Source: Thioclava sp. ES.031 | GTDB lineage: Bacteria; Pseudomonadota; Alphaproteobacteria; Rhodobacterales; Rhodobacteraceae | Assembly: GCF_002563775.1 (NCBI RefSeq) | Contig: NZ_PDJO01000001.1 | Location: 2,916,501-2,980,500 of the forward strand | Length of the DNA: 64,000 nt | Reading direction: 5' to 3' | In this document: positions 28,411-41,546 of the stretch, piece by piece | Position numbering within the stretch: position 1 is the first letter of the stretch | Layout of the letters: each line of letters opens with the position of its first letter | Notes under the pieces: model-generated | The model's input: the letters and a program-made list of their open reading frames with translations, nothing else | Databases searched by the model: none | Told to the model about the DNA's origin: nothing | Made by a program: the position numbers and the translations under genes

Positions 28411-28438
28411 GGCCGGGAGAGGCGCACCCCTCCCGGCC
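28411..28438 (-). terminator. Stem-loop between urtA and urtB
   Basis: Perfect 9-bp arms GGCCGGGAG and CTCCCGGCC around a 10-base loop, nine bases past the urtA stop and 21 before the urtB start. No T-run. Such stem-loops after binding-protein genes usually stabilise the upstream mRNA so the receptor is made in excess. Confidence 0.7.
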
Positions 28439-28447
28439 CAGACACGA

Positions 28448-29752
28448 TCAGTAGTTCGATTTCTTCTGAACGCAGGTTTCGGTCTCGGTGTTGTACATGC
28501 CGCAATCGAGACCCGGCCAATCCGACTTGAGCACCGCCGATTCCGGCAGGAAGTCGGTCCAGGCGTCGCCCGGCACGGGGTCGGTCTGCGAGATGATGTC
28601 GAACTGACCGTCTTCCATGATCTCGCCGATCAGAACCGGCTTGGTCAGGTGGTGGTTCGGCAGCATCTTCGCGGTGGAGCCGGTGAGGTTCGGGAATTCC
28701 TGCCCCGGCATCGCGGCGATGACTTCGTCGACATCGGTGGAGCCGACCTGCTCGACCGCCTGCACCCACATGTTGAAGCCGATATAGGTGGCTTCCATCG
28801 GGTCGTTGGTCACGCGGCTGTCGTCGCCGGTGAAGGCGTGCCACTGCTCGATGAAGGCCGCGTTTTCCGGCGTATCGGCGCTCTCGAAGTAGTTCCACGC
28901 GGCCAGCTGACCGACGAGGTTCTTGAGATCCGCCTCACCCAGACCCGACAGTTCCTCTTCGCCGACCGAGAAGGCCACGACGGGGATGTCCTCGGCGGTG
29001 ATGCCCGAGGCTGCGAGTTCCTTGTAGAAGCCGATATTCGCGTCGCCGTTGATCGTCGAGATCACGCCGACCTTCTTGCCGTCCGCGCCCAGCGCCTTCA
29101 CGTCGGAGACGATTTTCGACCAGTCCGACTGACCGAAGGGCGTGTAGTTCACGAAGATATCTTCCTTCGCGATGCCCTTGTCCTGCAGATAGGCTTCGAG
29201 AATGTTGTTCGTGGTGCGCGGATAGACATAGTCGGTGCCCAGCAGCGCGAATTTCTCGACGCCAAGCTCTTCGAGGAAGTAATCCACCGCCGGGATCGCC
29301 TGCTGGTTCGGGGCCGCACCGGTGTAGAACACGTTGCGCGAGCTTTCCTCGCCCTCGTATTGCACCGGGTAGAACAGCAGACCGTTGAGTTCTTCCAGCA
29401 CCGGCAGCACCGATTTACGCGACACCGAGGTCCAGCACCCGAAGATCACGTCGACATTGTCCACGGTGATCAGCTCGCGCGCCTTTTCGGCAAACAGCGG
29501 CCAGTCGGAGGCCGGGTCGACCACGACCGCCTCGAGCATCTTGCCGTTGATGCCGCCTTTCTTGTTCTGCTCTTCGACCAGCATCAGGACCGTGTCCTTC
29601 AGCGTGGTTTCCGAGATCGCCATCGTGCCCGACAGCGAGTGCAGAACGCCAACTTTGATCTTGTCGTCCTCCTGCGCGAAGGCGAGGCCCCCGCTCATCG
29701 ACATGGCCCCGGCCAGAGCCGCAGACATCATAAGTTTACGCCGATTGATCAT
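28448..29752 (-). CDS. urtA: Urea ABC transporter substrate-binding protein
   Basis: 434 residues. A signal peptide with twin Arg (NRRKLMMSAALAGA) suggests Tat or Sec export, cleaved near AFAQ. The mature protein begins with IKVGVLHSLSGTMAIS and contains FGCWTSVSRKSVLPV, YEGEESSRNVFYTGAAPNQQ and GDDSRVTNDPMEATYIGF, all typical of UrtA. First gene of the urt operon, with GAGGG before the ATG. Urea specificity rests on homology and on the urease genes next door. Confidence 0.96.
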   Translation of the reverse strand: MINRRKLMMSAALAGAMSMSGGLAFAQEDDKIKVGVLHSLSGTMAISETTLKDTVLMLVEEQNKKGGINGKMLEAVVVDPASDWPLFAEKARELITVDNVDVIFGCWTSVSRKSVLPVLEELNGLLFYPVQYEGEESSRNVFYTGAAPNQQAIPAVDYFLEELGVEKFALLGTDYVYPRTTNNILEAYLQDKGIAKEDIFVNYTPFGQSDWSKIVSDVKALGADGKKVGVISTINGDANIGFYKELAASGITAEDIPVVAFSVGEEELSGLGEADLKNLVGQLAAWNYFESADTPENAAFIEQWHAFTGDDSRVTNDPMEATYIGFNMWVQAVEQVGSTDVDEVIAAMPGQEFPNLTGSTAKMLPNHHLTKPVLIGEIMEDGQFDIISQTDPVPGDAWTDFLPESAVLKSDWPGLDCGMYNTETETCVQKKSNY

Positions 29753-30016
29753 TTCATTTCCCTCGTTAGCGTCGACCCTGCGCGGCCCTTGATGGGCTCA
29801 TTCTGCAGGTGCCGAACCTCCACTATTGGCAACGGTCGAGGCCATTCCTCCGACCAGGGCGCACAGCCGGGCGCCTCCGATATCCAAGCCCTCATGCTGC
29901 GACGCGGCAAAAAATTCCGGCACCACGCAGCAAAAAACCCGCCGAATGGGCGGGTCTGCCGAAGTTTTCGCACAAATTGTGAGTTTTCGCCCAATAAACG
30001 GGCAACTATTTCGTGA
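29753..30016 (-). promoter_or_regulatory. urtA promoter region and ureG 3' region
   Basis: A 264-bp spacer. The left 180 bp should hold the urtA promoter (transcribed leftward) and the right part the urease operon end. I checked for a -24/-12 sigma-54 promoter (GG-N10-GC) and did not find one with correct spacing. No clear NtrC-like dyad is visible here. Confidence 0.4.
29932..29955 (-). terminator. Intrinsic terminator after ureG
   Basis: Reverse-strand stem ACCCGCC-CATTC-GGCGGGT followed by six T. It lies about 60 bases past the ureG stop and separates the urease genes from the urt operon, so the two are independent transcripts. Confidence 0.85.
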
Positions 30017-30643
30017 TCACGCTGGAATCGGTTTCAGCGCCAAACCACCCTCACGCTCGAGAAATGCGACGATCTCCTCGATGCCCGCACCTTGGCGCAG
30101 CCGCGCCATGACATAGGGCTTCGACCCGCGCGCGCTTTGCGTATCGGCCTCCAGCTGCGCCAGATCGACGCCGACATGCGGCGCGAGATCCACCTTGTTC
30201 ACCACCAGAAGGTCGGACTTCGTCAGCCCCGGACCGCGCTTGCGCGGAATGTCCTGCCCCGCCGCCGTGTCGATCACGTAGATCGTCAGATCGGCCAGCT
30301 CGGGCGAGAAGGTCGCGGCCAGATTGTCGCCGCCGCTCTCGATCAGCACCAGTTCCAGATCGGGGAGCTTCGCGGTCAGATCGGCGATGGCCGCGAGGTT
30401 GATCGACGCATCCTCGCGGATCGCCGTATGCGGGCAGCCGCCCGTCTCGACCCCGCGAATTCGCTCGCCCGGCAGCACCTGGGCGCGCATCAGCGCCTCG
30501 GCATCCTCGCGCGTATAGATGTCGTTTGTCACCACCGCCATCGACACGCGCGACGCCAAAGCCCGCGCCAGCTGCTCGGTCAGCGTGGTCTTGCCCACGC
30601 CCACCGGTCCGCCAATTCCCACGCGCAAAGGTCCGTTGCCCAT
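30017..30643 (-). CDS. ureG: Urease accessory GTPase UreG
   Basis: A 208-residue SIMIBI GTPase that delivers nickel to urease. P-loop [11 protein letters not shown] near residue 10, the metal-linked [17 protein letters not shown] motif (CPH) at about 65-80, and [17 protein letters not shown] and [12 protein letters not shown] for switch and base recognition. It follows ureF by nine bases. Terminator directly downstream. Confidence 0.97.
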   Translation of the reverse strand: MGNGPLRVGIGGPVGVGKTTLTEQLARALASRVSMAVVTNDIYTREDAEALMRAQVLPGERIRGVETGGCPHTAIREDASINLAAIADLTAKLPDLELVLIESGGDNLAATFSPELADLTIYVIDTAAGQDIPRKRGPGLTKSDLLVVNKVDLAPHVGVDLAQLEADTQSARGSKPYVMARLRQGAGIEEIVAFLEREGGLALKPIPA

Positions 30644-30652
30644 ATCCTCACC

Positions 30653-31291
30653 TCAAGTCTTGAAGAGACGCACATCGAGCGTCTCGTGTTTCATGGCCGA
30701 GACCTCGGCGCGAAAGGCGCTGAAGCTCAGCTCCGTCAGTTCCGCCTGCGCCGCGCGTGCCGCGATCTCGGCGATTTTTCCGTGCAGGTCGCTCAGAACC
30801 GTTTGTCCCGCGATTTGCCCCAAAGGGACAAGCCGGATCGCCGCAGAGACGAGGTTCGACGCAAAGGAATGCTGGAAGAGGGAAATCACCTGCGCGGCCG
30901 GCATGTCCAGATCGCGCGCCGCCTCGGCTAGCGCGACCGGCAAGATCCGCGGCGGCAGCTCGACGCCCCGCAACCCCGCCTGCGCCAGCGTGAAGGCCGC
31001 GCCCTGTTCCGCCGTCTCGCGCAGCCGCTCGGCCGAACCCGCCATCGCACGGCCCAGCGCGTCCAGCTCGTCGAGATCGCCACCGCGCAGCCCGCAGGCC
31101 AGCAGCACCGCATCGGACCAGCCCGCGCCATGCTCCAGCACATCCCCCAGCCAAATCGCGAACCCCGCCGCATCGCCGATCTCGCCCGCCGCCACTGCCT
31201 GCTCCAGCCCATGCGAATAGGCGAACGCCCCGGTCGGAAAGGCCGGGGAGAGCCATTGCATCAGCGAGAGGGAGGCGGTCGGATCAGGCAT
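30653..31291 (-). CDS. ureF: Urease accessory protein UreF
   Basis: A 212-residue all-helical protein linking UreD and UreG in the urease activation complex. Conserved SPAFPTGAFAYSHGLEQAV (starting at residue 13) and a C-terminal region QAELTELSFSAFRAEVSAMKHETL. The start at 31291 is used: it overlaps the ureE end by eight bases, and the longer frame would read the His-rich ureE tail in another frame. Confidence 0.95.
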   Translation of the reverse strand: MPDPTASLSLMQWLSPAFPTGAFAYSHGLEQAVAAGEIGDAAGFAIWLGDVLEHGAGWSDAVLLACGLRGGDLDELDALGRAMAGSAERLRETAEQGAAFTLAQAGLRGVELPPRILPVALAEAARDLDMPAAQVISLFQHSFASNLVSAAIRLVPLGQIAGQTVLSDLHGKIAEIAARAAQAELTELSFSAFRAEVSAMKHETLDVRLFKT

Positions 31292-31814
31292 GGTCGTGAT
31301 GATGGTCGTGGCTGTGCGAATGGTCGTGGTCATGCGAATGGGAATGCCCATGGCCATGCGAATGCCCGTGCTCATGCCCCATCGTGCGCCCCATCCCATA
31401 GGCGCCGCCCTCGGGTTGGAAGGTCTCGACTGCGGGCGACACCTCCGCGCCCAACTGCTTCAGCATCGCTTCCAGCACATGATCGGCCCGGATAACCAGC
31501 CGCTCCGCCTCGATCTGGCACGGCGTGTGACGGTTGCCGATATGCCAGGCCAGCCGCGTCAGATCGCCCGTCACAACCAGCACCGGCTCCAGCGCCGGGC
31601 GCACCTCGATGAAGCGACCGTCCTCCAGCACGAAGGCCTCGCCGCCCGTGAGGTTCGTCACCTCCGGCAGATCCACGAGAAATCCCGCGCCCGAGCCCGC
31701 AACCAGCCGCTTGCGGCGCAGGAAACGCCCCTCGTAATCCAGCGCCACATAGTCGACCGCCGCCTGCCAGGCGCCCTTCGGCGCTACTTTTTCGGCCTTG
31801 GGATAATCGCTCAT
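31284..31814 (-). CDS. ureE: Urease accessory nickel chaperone UreE
   Basis: 176 residues. An N-terminal peptide-binding domain (about 1-75) and a ferredoxin-like metal domain with LAWHIGNRHTPCQIE around residue 95. The last 30 residues are a His/Asp/Gly/Ser tail with some 16 histidines for nickel storage. GGGGAG precedes ATG 31814. The in-frame upstream extension lacks a ribosome binding site and runs into the opposite-strand gene. Confidence 0.95.
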   Translation of the reverse strand: MSDYPKAEKVAPKGAWQAAVDYVALDYEGRFLRRKRLVAGSGAGFLVDLPEVTNLTGGEAFVLEDGRFIEVRPALEPVLVVTGDLTRLAWHIGNRHTPCQIEAERLVIRADHVLEAMLKQLGAEVSPAVETFQPEGGAYGMGRTMGHEHGHSHGHGHSHSHDHDHSHSHDHHHDHA

Positions 31815-31884
31815 TCTCTCGGCTCCCCTTAACGCTTTCTCAAACCTCCGACCGCAGACTGCTCTGCAGCAAAGGAGTCTTTCA

Positions 31885-32235
31885 ATGTTCCACCATTGCT
31901 TCGAACCGCGCACTCCCGCGGACGAGCTGGCCCAGATCCGCGCGCAGATCGCACAGCTCAAACGCCGCGAGGCAGAGCTGCGCGAAGCCTATCTTACCCA
32001 GCCCGACATGCCCTGTCTCGGCCGCTGGACGAAAGTGGAGATCGTCACCAGCCGCCGCCAGGTGCTGGAGCCGCGCCTGCTGCCGCCCGAGATCCGCTCC
32101 GACCCGGCCTTTCAGCGCGAGAAAGTGACCCGCACGCTGCAGACGCGACCGCATGATCCGACCAGACATAGCCTGCCCGAACTCGTCCGGGACAGACCCG
32201 TCAACGTCGGGCTGCGCCTCGTATCCGGCGGCTGA
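31885..32235 (+). CDS. Small opposite-strand gene within the urease cluster
   Basis: 116 residues, charged, no signal peptide. Residues 10-36 (PADELAQIRAQIAQLKRREA) are a predicted coiled coil. The second half is Arg/Pro-rich (EPRLLPPEIRSDPAFQREKV). A strong AAAGGAG lies eight bases before ATG 31885, supporting real translation. It is divergent from ureE and converges on ureC with an 8-bp gap. I do not recognise the family, and a link to urease is only positional. Confidence 0.7.
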   Translation: MFHHCFEPRTPADELAQIRAQIAQLKRREAELREAYLTQPDMPCLGRWTKVEIVTSRRQVLEPRLLPPEIRSDPAFQREKVTRTLQTRPHDPTRHSLPELVRDRPVNVGLRLVSGG

Positions 32236-32243
32236 CGCCATCC

Positions 32244-33949
<1,706 letters not shown>

Positions 33950-33950
<1 letters not shown>

Positions 33951-34255
33951 CAGAGCGCCCCCATAACTTTCTGATTGAATCCATAGACTTCACGCGAGCC
34001 GCGATAGGGCACCAGCCGCACTTCGCGGCTCTGGCCCGGCTCGAACCGCACCGCCGTTCCGGCTGCGATGTCCAGACGGTAGCCGCGCGCGGCGTCCCGG
34101 TCGAACTCCAACCCCGGATTGGTCTCCGCGAAATGGTAATGCGAGCCGACCTGCACCGGGCGGTCGCCGGTATTGGCGACCATCAGCGTGATCGCCTCGC
34201 AGCCCTCATTCAGCGTGATCTCGCCCGCTGCGGGCAGGATTTCTCCGGGGATCAT
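33950..34255 (-). CDS. ureB: Urease subunit beta
   Basis: The 101-residue structural subunit beginning [13 protein letters not shown], with the conserved [17 protein letters not shown] and [17 protein letters not shown]. The start at 34255 matches the family: 17 extra in-frame codons upstream would overlap the small membrane-protein gene. It shares its stop with the ureC start. Confidence 0.97.
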
Positions 34256-34259
34256 CGGC

Positions 34260-34439
34260 TCACTCCTTGTTGCGGCGCAGCGCGCGCGCCAGTTCGGGCC
34301 CGACATAGGCGACCGCTGCGAGCGCGAGCAGCCCGATCAGCGGACCGTCGTGGAAGAACCATGTGCTCCCCGCGCTGTGGCCGGGATGGGCCAGCGCGGC
34401 AGTGGGTGCGAGGAAGGCGAGAGCAGCTACAAATTTCAT
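34260..34439 (-). CDS. Small signal/TM protein between ureA and ureB
   Basis: 59 residues. A signal peptide ([16 protein letters not shown]) is followed at once by [14 protein letters not shown], then one transmembrane helix ([16 protein letters not shown]) and a basic tail. AAAGG precedes ATG 34439; an upstream ATG five codons earlier is weaker. The HPGH start resembles the mature N-terminus of HupE/UreJ nickel permeases, but the rest of that protein is missing. It may bind metal at the periplasmic face. Four bases from ureB. Confidence 0.72.
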   Translation of the reverse strand: MKFVAALAFLAPTAALAHPGHSAGSTWFFHDGPLIGLLALAAVAYVGPELARALRRNKE

Positions 34440-34498
34440 CGGACGGCCTTTCATTAGAAAAACTTATTTCGGGTCAGTCTGTATAAGCTGAACTTATC

Positions 34499-34801
34499 TC
34501 AGCGGATCGGATGATGGACGGTGACGAGCTTCGTGCCGTCCGGGAAGGTCGCTTCGACCTGAATGGAATGGATCATCTCGGGGATGCCCTCCATGCATTG
34601 ATCGGCCGAGATCACCCCTGCCCCCGCCTCCATCAGATCGGCGACGGAGCGCCCCTCGCGGGCCCCTTCGACGACGAAATCCGAAATGATTGCAATGGCT
34701 TCGGGGTGATTGAGCTTCACGCCGCGTTCCAGCCGGTTGCGCGCGACCATCGCAGCAACGCTGATCAGCAGCTTGTCCTTTTCCCTCGGTGTCAGGTTCA
34801 T
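34499..34801 (-). CDS. ureA: Urease subunit gamma
   Basis: The 100-residue structural subunit: [14 protein letters not shown] at the start, [40 protein letters not shown] and a VTVHHPI end. Near-canonical in length and sequence. It follows ureD by nine bases. Confidence 0.98.
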   Translation of the reverse strand: MNLTPREKDKLLISVAAMVARNRLERGVKLNHPEAIAIISDFVVEGAREGRSVADLMEAGAGVISADQCMEGIPEMIHSIQVEATFPDGTKLVTVHHPIR

Positions 34802-34810
34802 CGTATTCCC

Positions 34811-35635
34811 TCAGATCTGCCACACGCGCGGCGCCGCTTCACCGCGTCGCAACGTATTGAAAAGTCGTAGAATTTGTCGCCGCATCGGCCAACCGTCCCG
34901 CGCGAGCAGGCGAATGACGCATTTCCCGTCGAACCCCGAAGCCGCCCCTTCGACGCCCGGCTCATCGAGCACCGCTCGCAGGGGCTCCACCGCGTCTTCC
35001 GCACCTTGCTGGCACAGAACGAGCGTCGCGAAAGCGCGCGCCTCGCCCAGAACCGCATTGCGCGCGCCCTTGGCCAAAATGTTGGAATTCAGCAAGAAGG
35101 GCTCGAAAAACACAGGTTTTCCGGCGCGATCGATCCGGCGCATGTCGAAAAACTGCAAGTCCTGAACCCGCTCGCCCATTGCGATCCGGCCCAGAACCAC
35201 CGCCTCGAGCATCAGGCAGGACGCATCGGCGGCCAGCGAAATCGTCGTGTCGCGCGCAAGTTTCGAGCGATCGAAGAGGATCGTCTCTTGCGGCAGCCAA
35301 TCGAGATGGCACCCGGCGCCGACATTGTGATGTACCTCGACCTGCGCCTGATCACCATCGGCGCGATAGGCGCGCTCGGCGGCCTGGGTCGTCGCCACGA
35401 GCTTCGCGCCATCTTCCAGATCGGTCTTGTAGGAAAGCCGGTCCCCAGAGGCCAAACCACCGGAAGTATTCAGGAAAACCACTTCTGCCGCGCCCGGAAC
35501 GCGCGGCAGAATGGCTTTCGCGGACCCGCTTTGATGGAGGCCGGTCAGCCGTGCACCGGAAAAGGCGGCCCGCGCCACGCCGCGCGAACGCTGCATCTCG
35601 ACTGCAGCCGTAGTCTGTATTTTCGCGTCGAACAT
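34811..35635 (-). CDS. ureD: Urease accessory protein UreD
   Basis: A 274-residue chaperone that binds apo-urease and channels nickel from UreG via UreF. Conserved VFLNTSGGLASGDRL, TTQAAERAYR, DWLPQETILFDRSKL and LMLEAVVLGRIAMGE. GGGAGG precedes ATG 35635, so the longer frame is rejected. First gene of the urease operon, downstream of two Lrp-type regulator genes and of a dyad at 35726-35746. Confidence 0.95.
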   Translation of the reverse strand: MFDAKIQTTAAVEMQRSRGVARAAFSGARLTGLHQSGSAKAILPRVPGAAEVVFLNTSGGLASGDRLSYKTDLEDGAKLVATTQAAERAYRADGDQAQVEVHHNVGAGCHLDWLPQETILFDRSKLARDTTISLAADASCLMLEAVVLGRIAMGERVQDLQFFDMRRIDRAGKPVFFEPFLLNSNILAKGARNAVLGEARAFATLVLCQQGAEDAVEPLRAVLDEPGVEGAASGFDGKCVIRLLARDGWPMRRQILRLFNTLRRGEAAPRVWQI

Positions 35636-35725
35636 GGGTCCCTCCCTCCCAATCCAAAACCGCACCAACGAAGCGGTCCATGCCTTGCTCGCGCAGATTT
35701 GGCTTTGACCAAAGCACAACGGCAG

Positions 35726-35746
35726 CTGCGCCCATTTCACGCGCAG
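35726..35746. promoter_or_regulatory. Dyad upstream of ureD
   Basis: Perfect 6-bp arms CTGCGC and GCGCAG with a 9-base spacer, 90 bp upstream of ureD. Spacing and the TGC/GCA ends are of the kind seen in NtrC-type sites, so nitrogen control is a possibility. Lrp binding is another, given the adjacent regulators. Confidence 0.4.
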
Positions 35747-35773
35747 TTTGCCCAATTTTTCAACTGTAATGAA

Positions 35774-36231
35774 TCAACCCAAGGGGCCGGGACGACGTTC
35801 TTCGTTGAGCAGCACATTCGCCTCGACCTGCCCGACACCGGGCAAGGTCATGATCCGACGCCGCAAAACCCGTTCGAAATCGGGCAAATCGCGCGCAGTG
35901 ACGCGCAGCCGGTAATCGAAGAGCCCGAGGACGTGCTGCACGAGCTGCACCTCGGGGATCGCGGTCACTGCGCGTTCGAAATCCTCAAGGCTGACGCGAC
36001 CTTTCGCGGCGAGCTTCACGCCCAGAAAGACCGTCACGCCGAACCCCAGCGCCTCGGGATCGACGATCACGCGGCGCCCCGCGATCACGCCCGCCTCCTG
36101 CATCCGGCGGATTCGGCGCCATGTCGCGGGCTGAGAGAGCCCGAGCTTGCGCCCCAACGCGCCCGCGCTCTGTGTGGAATCGCGGCTCAGCGCCCGCAGC
36201 AGCAGGCGGTCGAAATCGTCGAGATCGAGGC

Positions 36232-36235
<4 letters not shown>
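35774..36235 (-). CDS. Lrp/AsnC-family regulator (second of a pair)
   Basis: 153 residues. N-terminal winged HTH (LDDFDRLLLRALSRDSTQSA ... TWRRIRRMQEAGVI), then a RAM/AsnC ligand domain (VTVFLGVKLAAKG ... VQLVQHVLGLFDYRLRV). Its start overlaps the preceding Lrp gene stop by four bases. Lrp proteins sense amino acids. Together with ilvC across the divergent promoter, a branched-chain amino acid signal is plausible. Confidence 0.9.
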
Positions 36236-37838
<1,603 letters not shown>

Positions 37839-37862
37839 TCTGCACGACAGCGACGAGATTGG

Positions 37863-37894
37863 ACCCCCGGCCTATGCGCCGGGGGTTCTTTTTT
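37863..37894 (+). terminator. Intrinsic terminator after ilvC
   Basis: Perfect 9-bp stem ACCCCCGGC/GCCGGGGGT with a 6-base loop, then TCTTTTTT. It starts 25 bases past the ilvC stop. Confidence 0.95.
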
Positions 37895-37901
37895 GGCGTG
37901 G

Positions 37902-38507
37902 TTACACCCAGTAGCTCGCGCCGTTGGCCATGTTCATCGTCACGCCCCAGGCGAGGTAGAACAGCCACACGCCGGTCAGCAGCTGGAACACGCCGCCCGC
38001 TTTTTCCGCCGTCTCGCTATTGGTCCAGCGCGCGCCGAATTCGGCGAGATAGATCAGCATGAGGCCGATGAAGAGGATCGCGGCGGGGATGTCGCCATTG
38101 CCCCAGAACGAGATCGTACCCATCGCGCTCAACCCGAACAGCGGGATCGCCATCCATGCCTCGGGCCCGGGATCGGAATGGGTGTAGCGACGCAGGCCGA
38201 TGACGAACCAGTGGATGCCGTAGAGCGAGAAGGCGACAGCCGCCATGTAGAGCGGCGCGGCATTGGCGAAGACCGGAAACCAAGTCAGGCCGACCATCAG
38301 GTAGATGCCGGTCAGAAGCTGGCCGAACCCGCCGAGGAAGACGCCCCAGAGCCCCAAGGTGCGCTCCTGCGCCAGCGGGTCGCCGGACCAGCTCGGGCCC
38401 TTCGCGACGGCCGCGCCGCCCTGGACGAAATAGTTGATCGAGAGCGATAGGAAGCCGATCGCGAGCGGCCAGAAATCTGATGTGGGAAAAATGGATGATT
38501 GGTCCAT
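37902..38507 (-). CDS. AmiS/UreI-family urea/amide channel
   Basis: A 201-residue membrane protein with six to seven predicted helices. LAIGFLSLSINYFVQGGAAV at the start, LGLWGVFLGGFGQLLTGIYL, and GIHWFVIGLRRY are typical of AmiS/UreI. Family members pass urea or short amides without energy input. GGAGGTG precedes ATG 38507. Placement near urease favours urea or amide uptake. It converges with ilvC across the terminator. Confidence 0.88.
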   Translation of the reverse strand: MDQSSIFPTSDFWPLAIGFLSLSINYFVQGGAAVAKGPSWSGDPLAQERTLGLWGVFLGGFGQLLTGIYLMVGLTWFPVFANAAPLYMAAVAFSLYGIHWFVIGLRRYTHSDPGPEAWMAIPLFGLSAMGTISFWGNGDIPAAILFIGLMLIYLAEFGARWTNSETAEKAGGVFQLLTGVWLFYLAWGVTMNMANGASYWV

Positions 38508-38668
38508 GACGCACCTCCGGTAAATATCGCCCCTCCATTGCTCCAAAGCGGCGGAAGGCCTTGAAGTTCAGTCACGTTTTGGTCACTCCAGACGCTGACC
38601 GCGGCAGCGCGTCGCCTTGCGGGGCTACGGGTTTCTTGTCACAGTTCCGCGAATTGAAAGGGAAGCAG

Positions 38669-39061
38669 ATGGCCGAACCCGACCACGAGGAACTCGAAGC
38701 GATCTTCGAGGAGCGCGCAAAATTCTTCACCCCGAAATGGTTCGGCGATCTCTTCGCCGGGCGACTCGCGCCGGGAGATACGTTCTGGGCGGGCAATTAC
38801 GGGCCCGCGCTGGTGGTGGTGCCGTTGATCGTGATCTTTGCGCTGTTCACCGCGCTGATCTCGCCGGGCCATCTTGGTGCGTTCTTCGGAAGCTTCGCCG
38901 TGGCCGCCGGGGTCTACCGGATCGCGGTGCTGATCGGTCTGACCGGCTCGGTCTGGCGCGCAGAGGCCGGCCCGACTTTCTGGCGCTGGGTCGGCGTGCT
39001 CTGGACCGTGTTCGAAGCGGTCGCCCTGATCTGGCTGGGGCTGCGGCTCTACGGCGGGTAA
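38669..39061 (+). CDS. Small membrane protein of unknown function
   Basis: 130 residues. A soluble 35-residue acidic front (EELEAIFEERAKFFTPKWFG) is followed by three hydrophobic segments near 50-66, 72-93 and 108-125. GAAAGGGA precedes ATG 38669; a longer in-frame frame starting at 38561 lacks a ribosome binding site. Divergent from the AmiS/UreI gene. I recognise no family. It is followed by repeat copy C. Confidence 0.72.
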   Translation: MAEPDHEELEAIFEERAKFFTPKWFGDLFAGRLAPGDTFWAGNYGPALVVVPLIVIFALFTALISPGHLGAFFGSFAVAAGVYRIAVLIGLTGSVWRAEAGPTFWRWVGVLWTVFEAVALIWLGLRLYGG

Positions 39062-39068
39062 GCAAAAA

Positions 39069-39145
39069 GGGGGCGCGCGCCCCCTGCTTCGCTCTTTCAA
39101 AATATCCCGGGAGTGAATGGCGAAGCCAGAGGGGGCAGAGCCCCC
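39069..39145 (+). repeat. Dispersed 3'-UTR element, copy C
   Basis: After the stop of the small membrane protein comes a perfect palindrome GGGGGCGCGCGCCCCC (39069-39084). Then GCTCTTTC and AAAATATCCCGGG (39099-39111), GTGAATGGC, and the hairpin GGGGGC-AGA-GCCCCC (39134-39148 region). GTGAATGGC and the hairpin match copy A in the same order. Confidence 0.8.
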
Positions 39146-39146
39146 C

Positions 39147-40486
<1,340 letters not shown>

Positions 40487-40490
<4 letters not shown>

Positions 40491-41515
40491 TCCTCAAAAC
40501 CTCTTTTGATCGCGTCCCAGAGCCGGATGCCTTGGGCGATCTCGGCCACATCGTGGACGCGGTGAATTTGAATGCCCTGATCGAGCCCGGCGAGCGTCAC
40601 GGCCAAAGTGCCGGGGGCGCGGCTATCGGCCTCCTCGGCACCGCCCACTGCCCCGATGAAGCGCTTGCGCGACACGCCGAGCAGGACCGGGCAGCCCAGC
40701 CCGTGAAACAGGCTGAGACCGCGGATCAGGGCGAGATTGTGCTGCGCGGTCTTGCCGAAGCCGATCCCGGGGTCGGCGATGATCGCCTCGCGCGCGATGC
40801 CGTAATCCTCGGCCAGCGCGATGCGGTCTTCGAGATAGTCGTAGACGTCGAGCAGAACATCCGTGTAGCGCGGATCGTCCTGCATCGTCTCGGGCAGGCC
40901 CTGCGCATGCATCAGGCAGATCGGCGCGCCGGAGACCTGCGCCACCTCGACCATCGCCGGATCGAATTCCATCGCGGAGACGTCGTTGAGCATCGCGGCC
41001 CCCGCCTCCAGCGCCTGATCGGCGACCAGCGACTTGCGGGTGTCGATGGAGATCGGCGCGTCGAAATCGGCATCGCGCAGCGCCGCGATCACCGGCGCGG
41101 TGCGGGCGATCTCTTCGTCTTCCTCAACTTCCGTAGCGCCGGGACGCGTCGACTCGCCACCGATGTCGAGAATGTCGGCGCCCATCTTGCGCAGCGCGAC
41201 GGCGCGCTCGATCGCGGCGTCCTCAACGTCGAAGCGCCCGCCATCGGAGAAGCTGTCGGGGGTAACGTTCAGGATGCCCATGATCCGGGGCGCGTCGAGC
41301 GTGATCCCGGCGACCGGGGTGCGCGGATTGCAAAGCCGCTCCATCACCTCTTCGGGCAGATGGGCCGCGGGGATGATCTCGGGCTCGCCATCGCGGCGCA
41401 GAATCTCCACCTCATCGAACCAGCACCAGCCCCCGGCGAGGGTCAGGGCCGTATCGGGACGGGCGGAGTCGGTTCGGGCGACGGGTCGATAATAGAGCTT
41501 CTCCATGCGCACCAT
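40487..41515 (-). CDS. folP: Dihydropteroate synthase
   Basis: A 342-residue TIM-barrel enzyme joining dihydropterin pyrophosphate and p-aminobenzoate, the sulfonamide target. [14 protein letters not shown] and [11 protein letters not shown] are the two signatures, with SIDTRKS, MLNDVSA and GVSRKRFIG downstream. The first 75 residues precede the usual catalytic core and are an alphaproteobacterial extension. It overlaps glmM and follows folB by 31 bp. An internal ATG three codons later is an alternative start. Confidence 0.96.
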
Positions 41516-41546
41516 TCACCCGATTGCGCCCGAGAGTTCAAGCCGT

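Noticed and set aside
29753..29940. Possible sigma-54 promoter for urtA
   Set aside because: GG and GC elements occur but with spacings of 8 or 14 bases rather than 10.
31284..31400. His-codon repeats at the ureE 3' end as a DNA repeat array
   Set aside because: The CATG/GAATGG-type repetition is explained by the His/Asp/Ser-rich tail of UreE.
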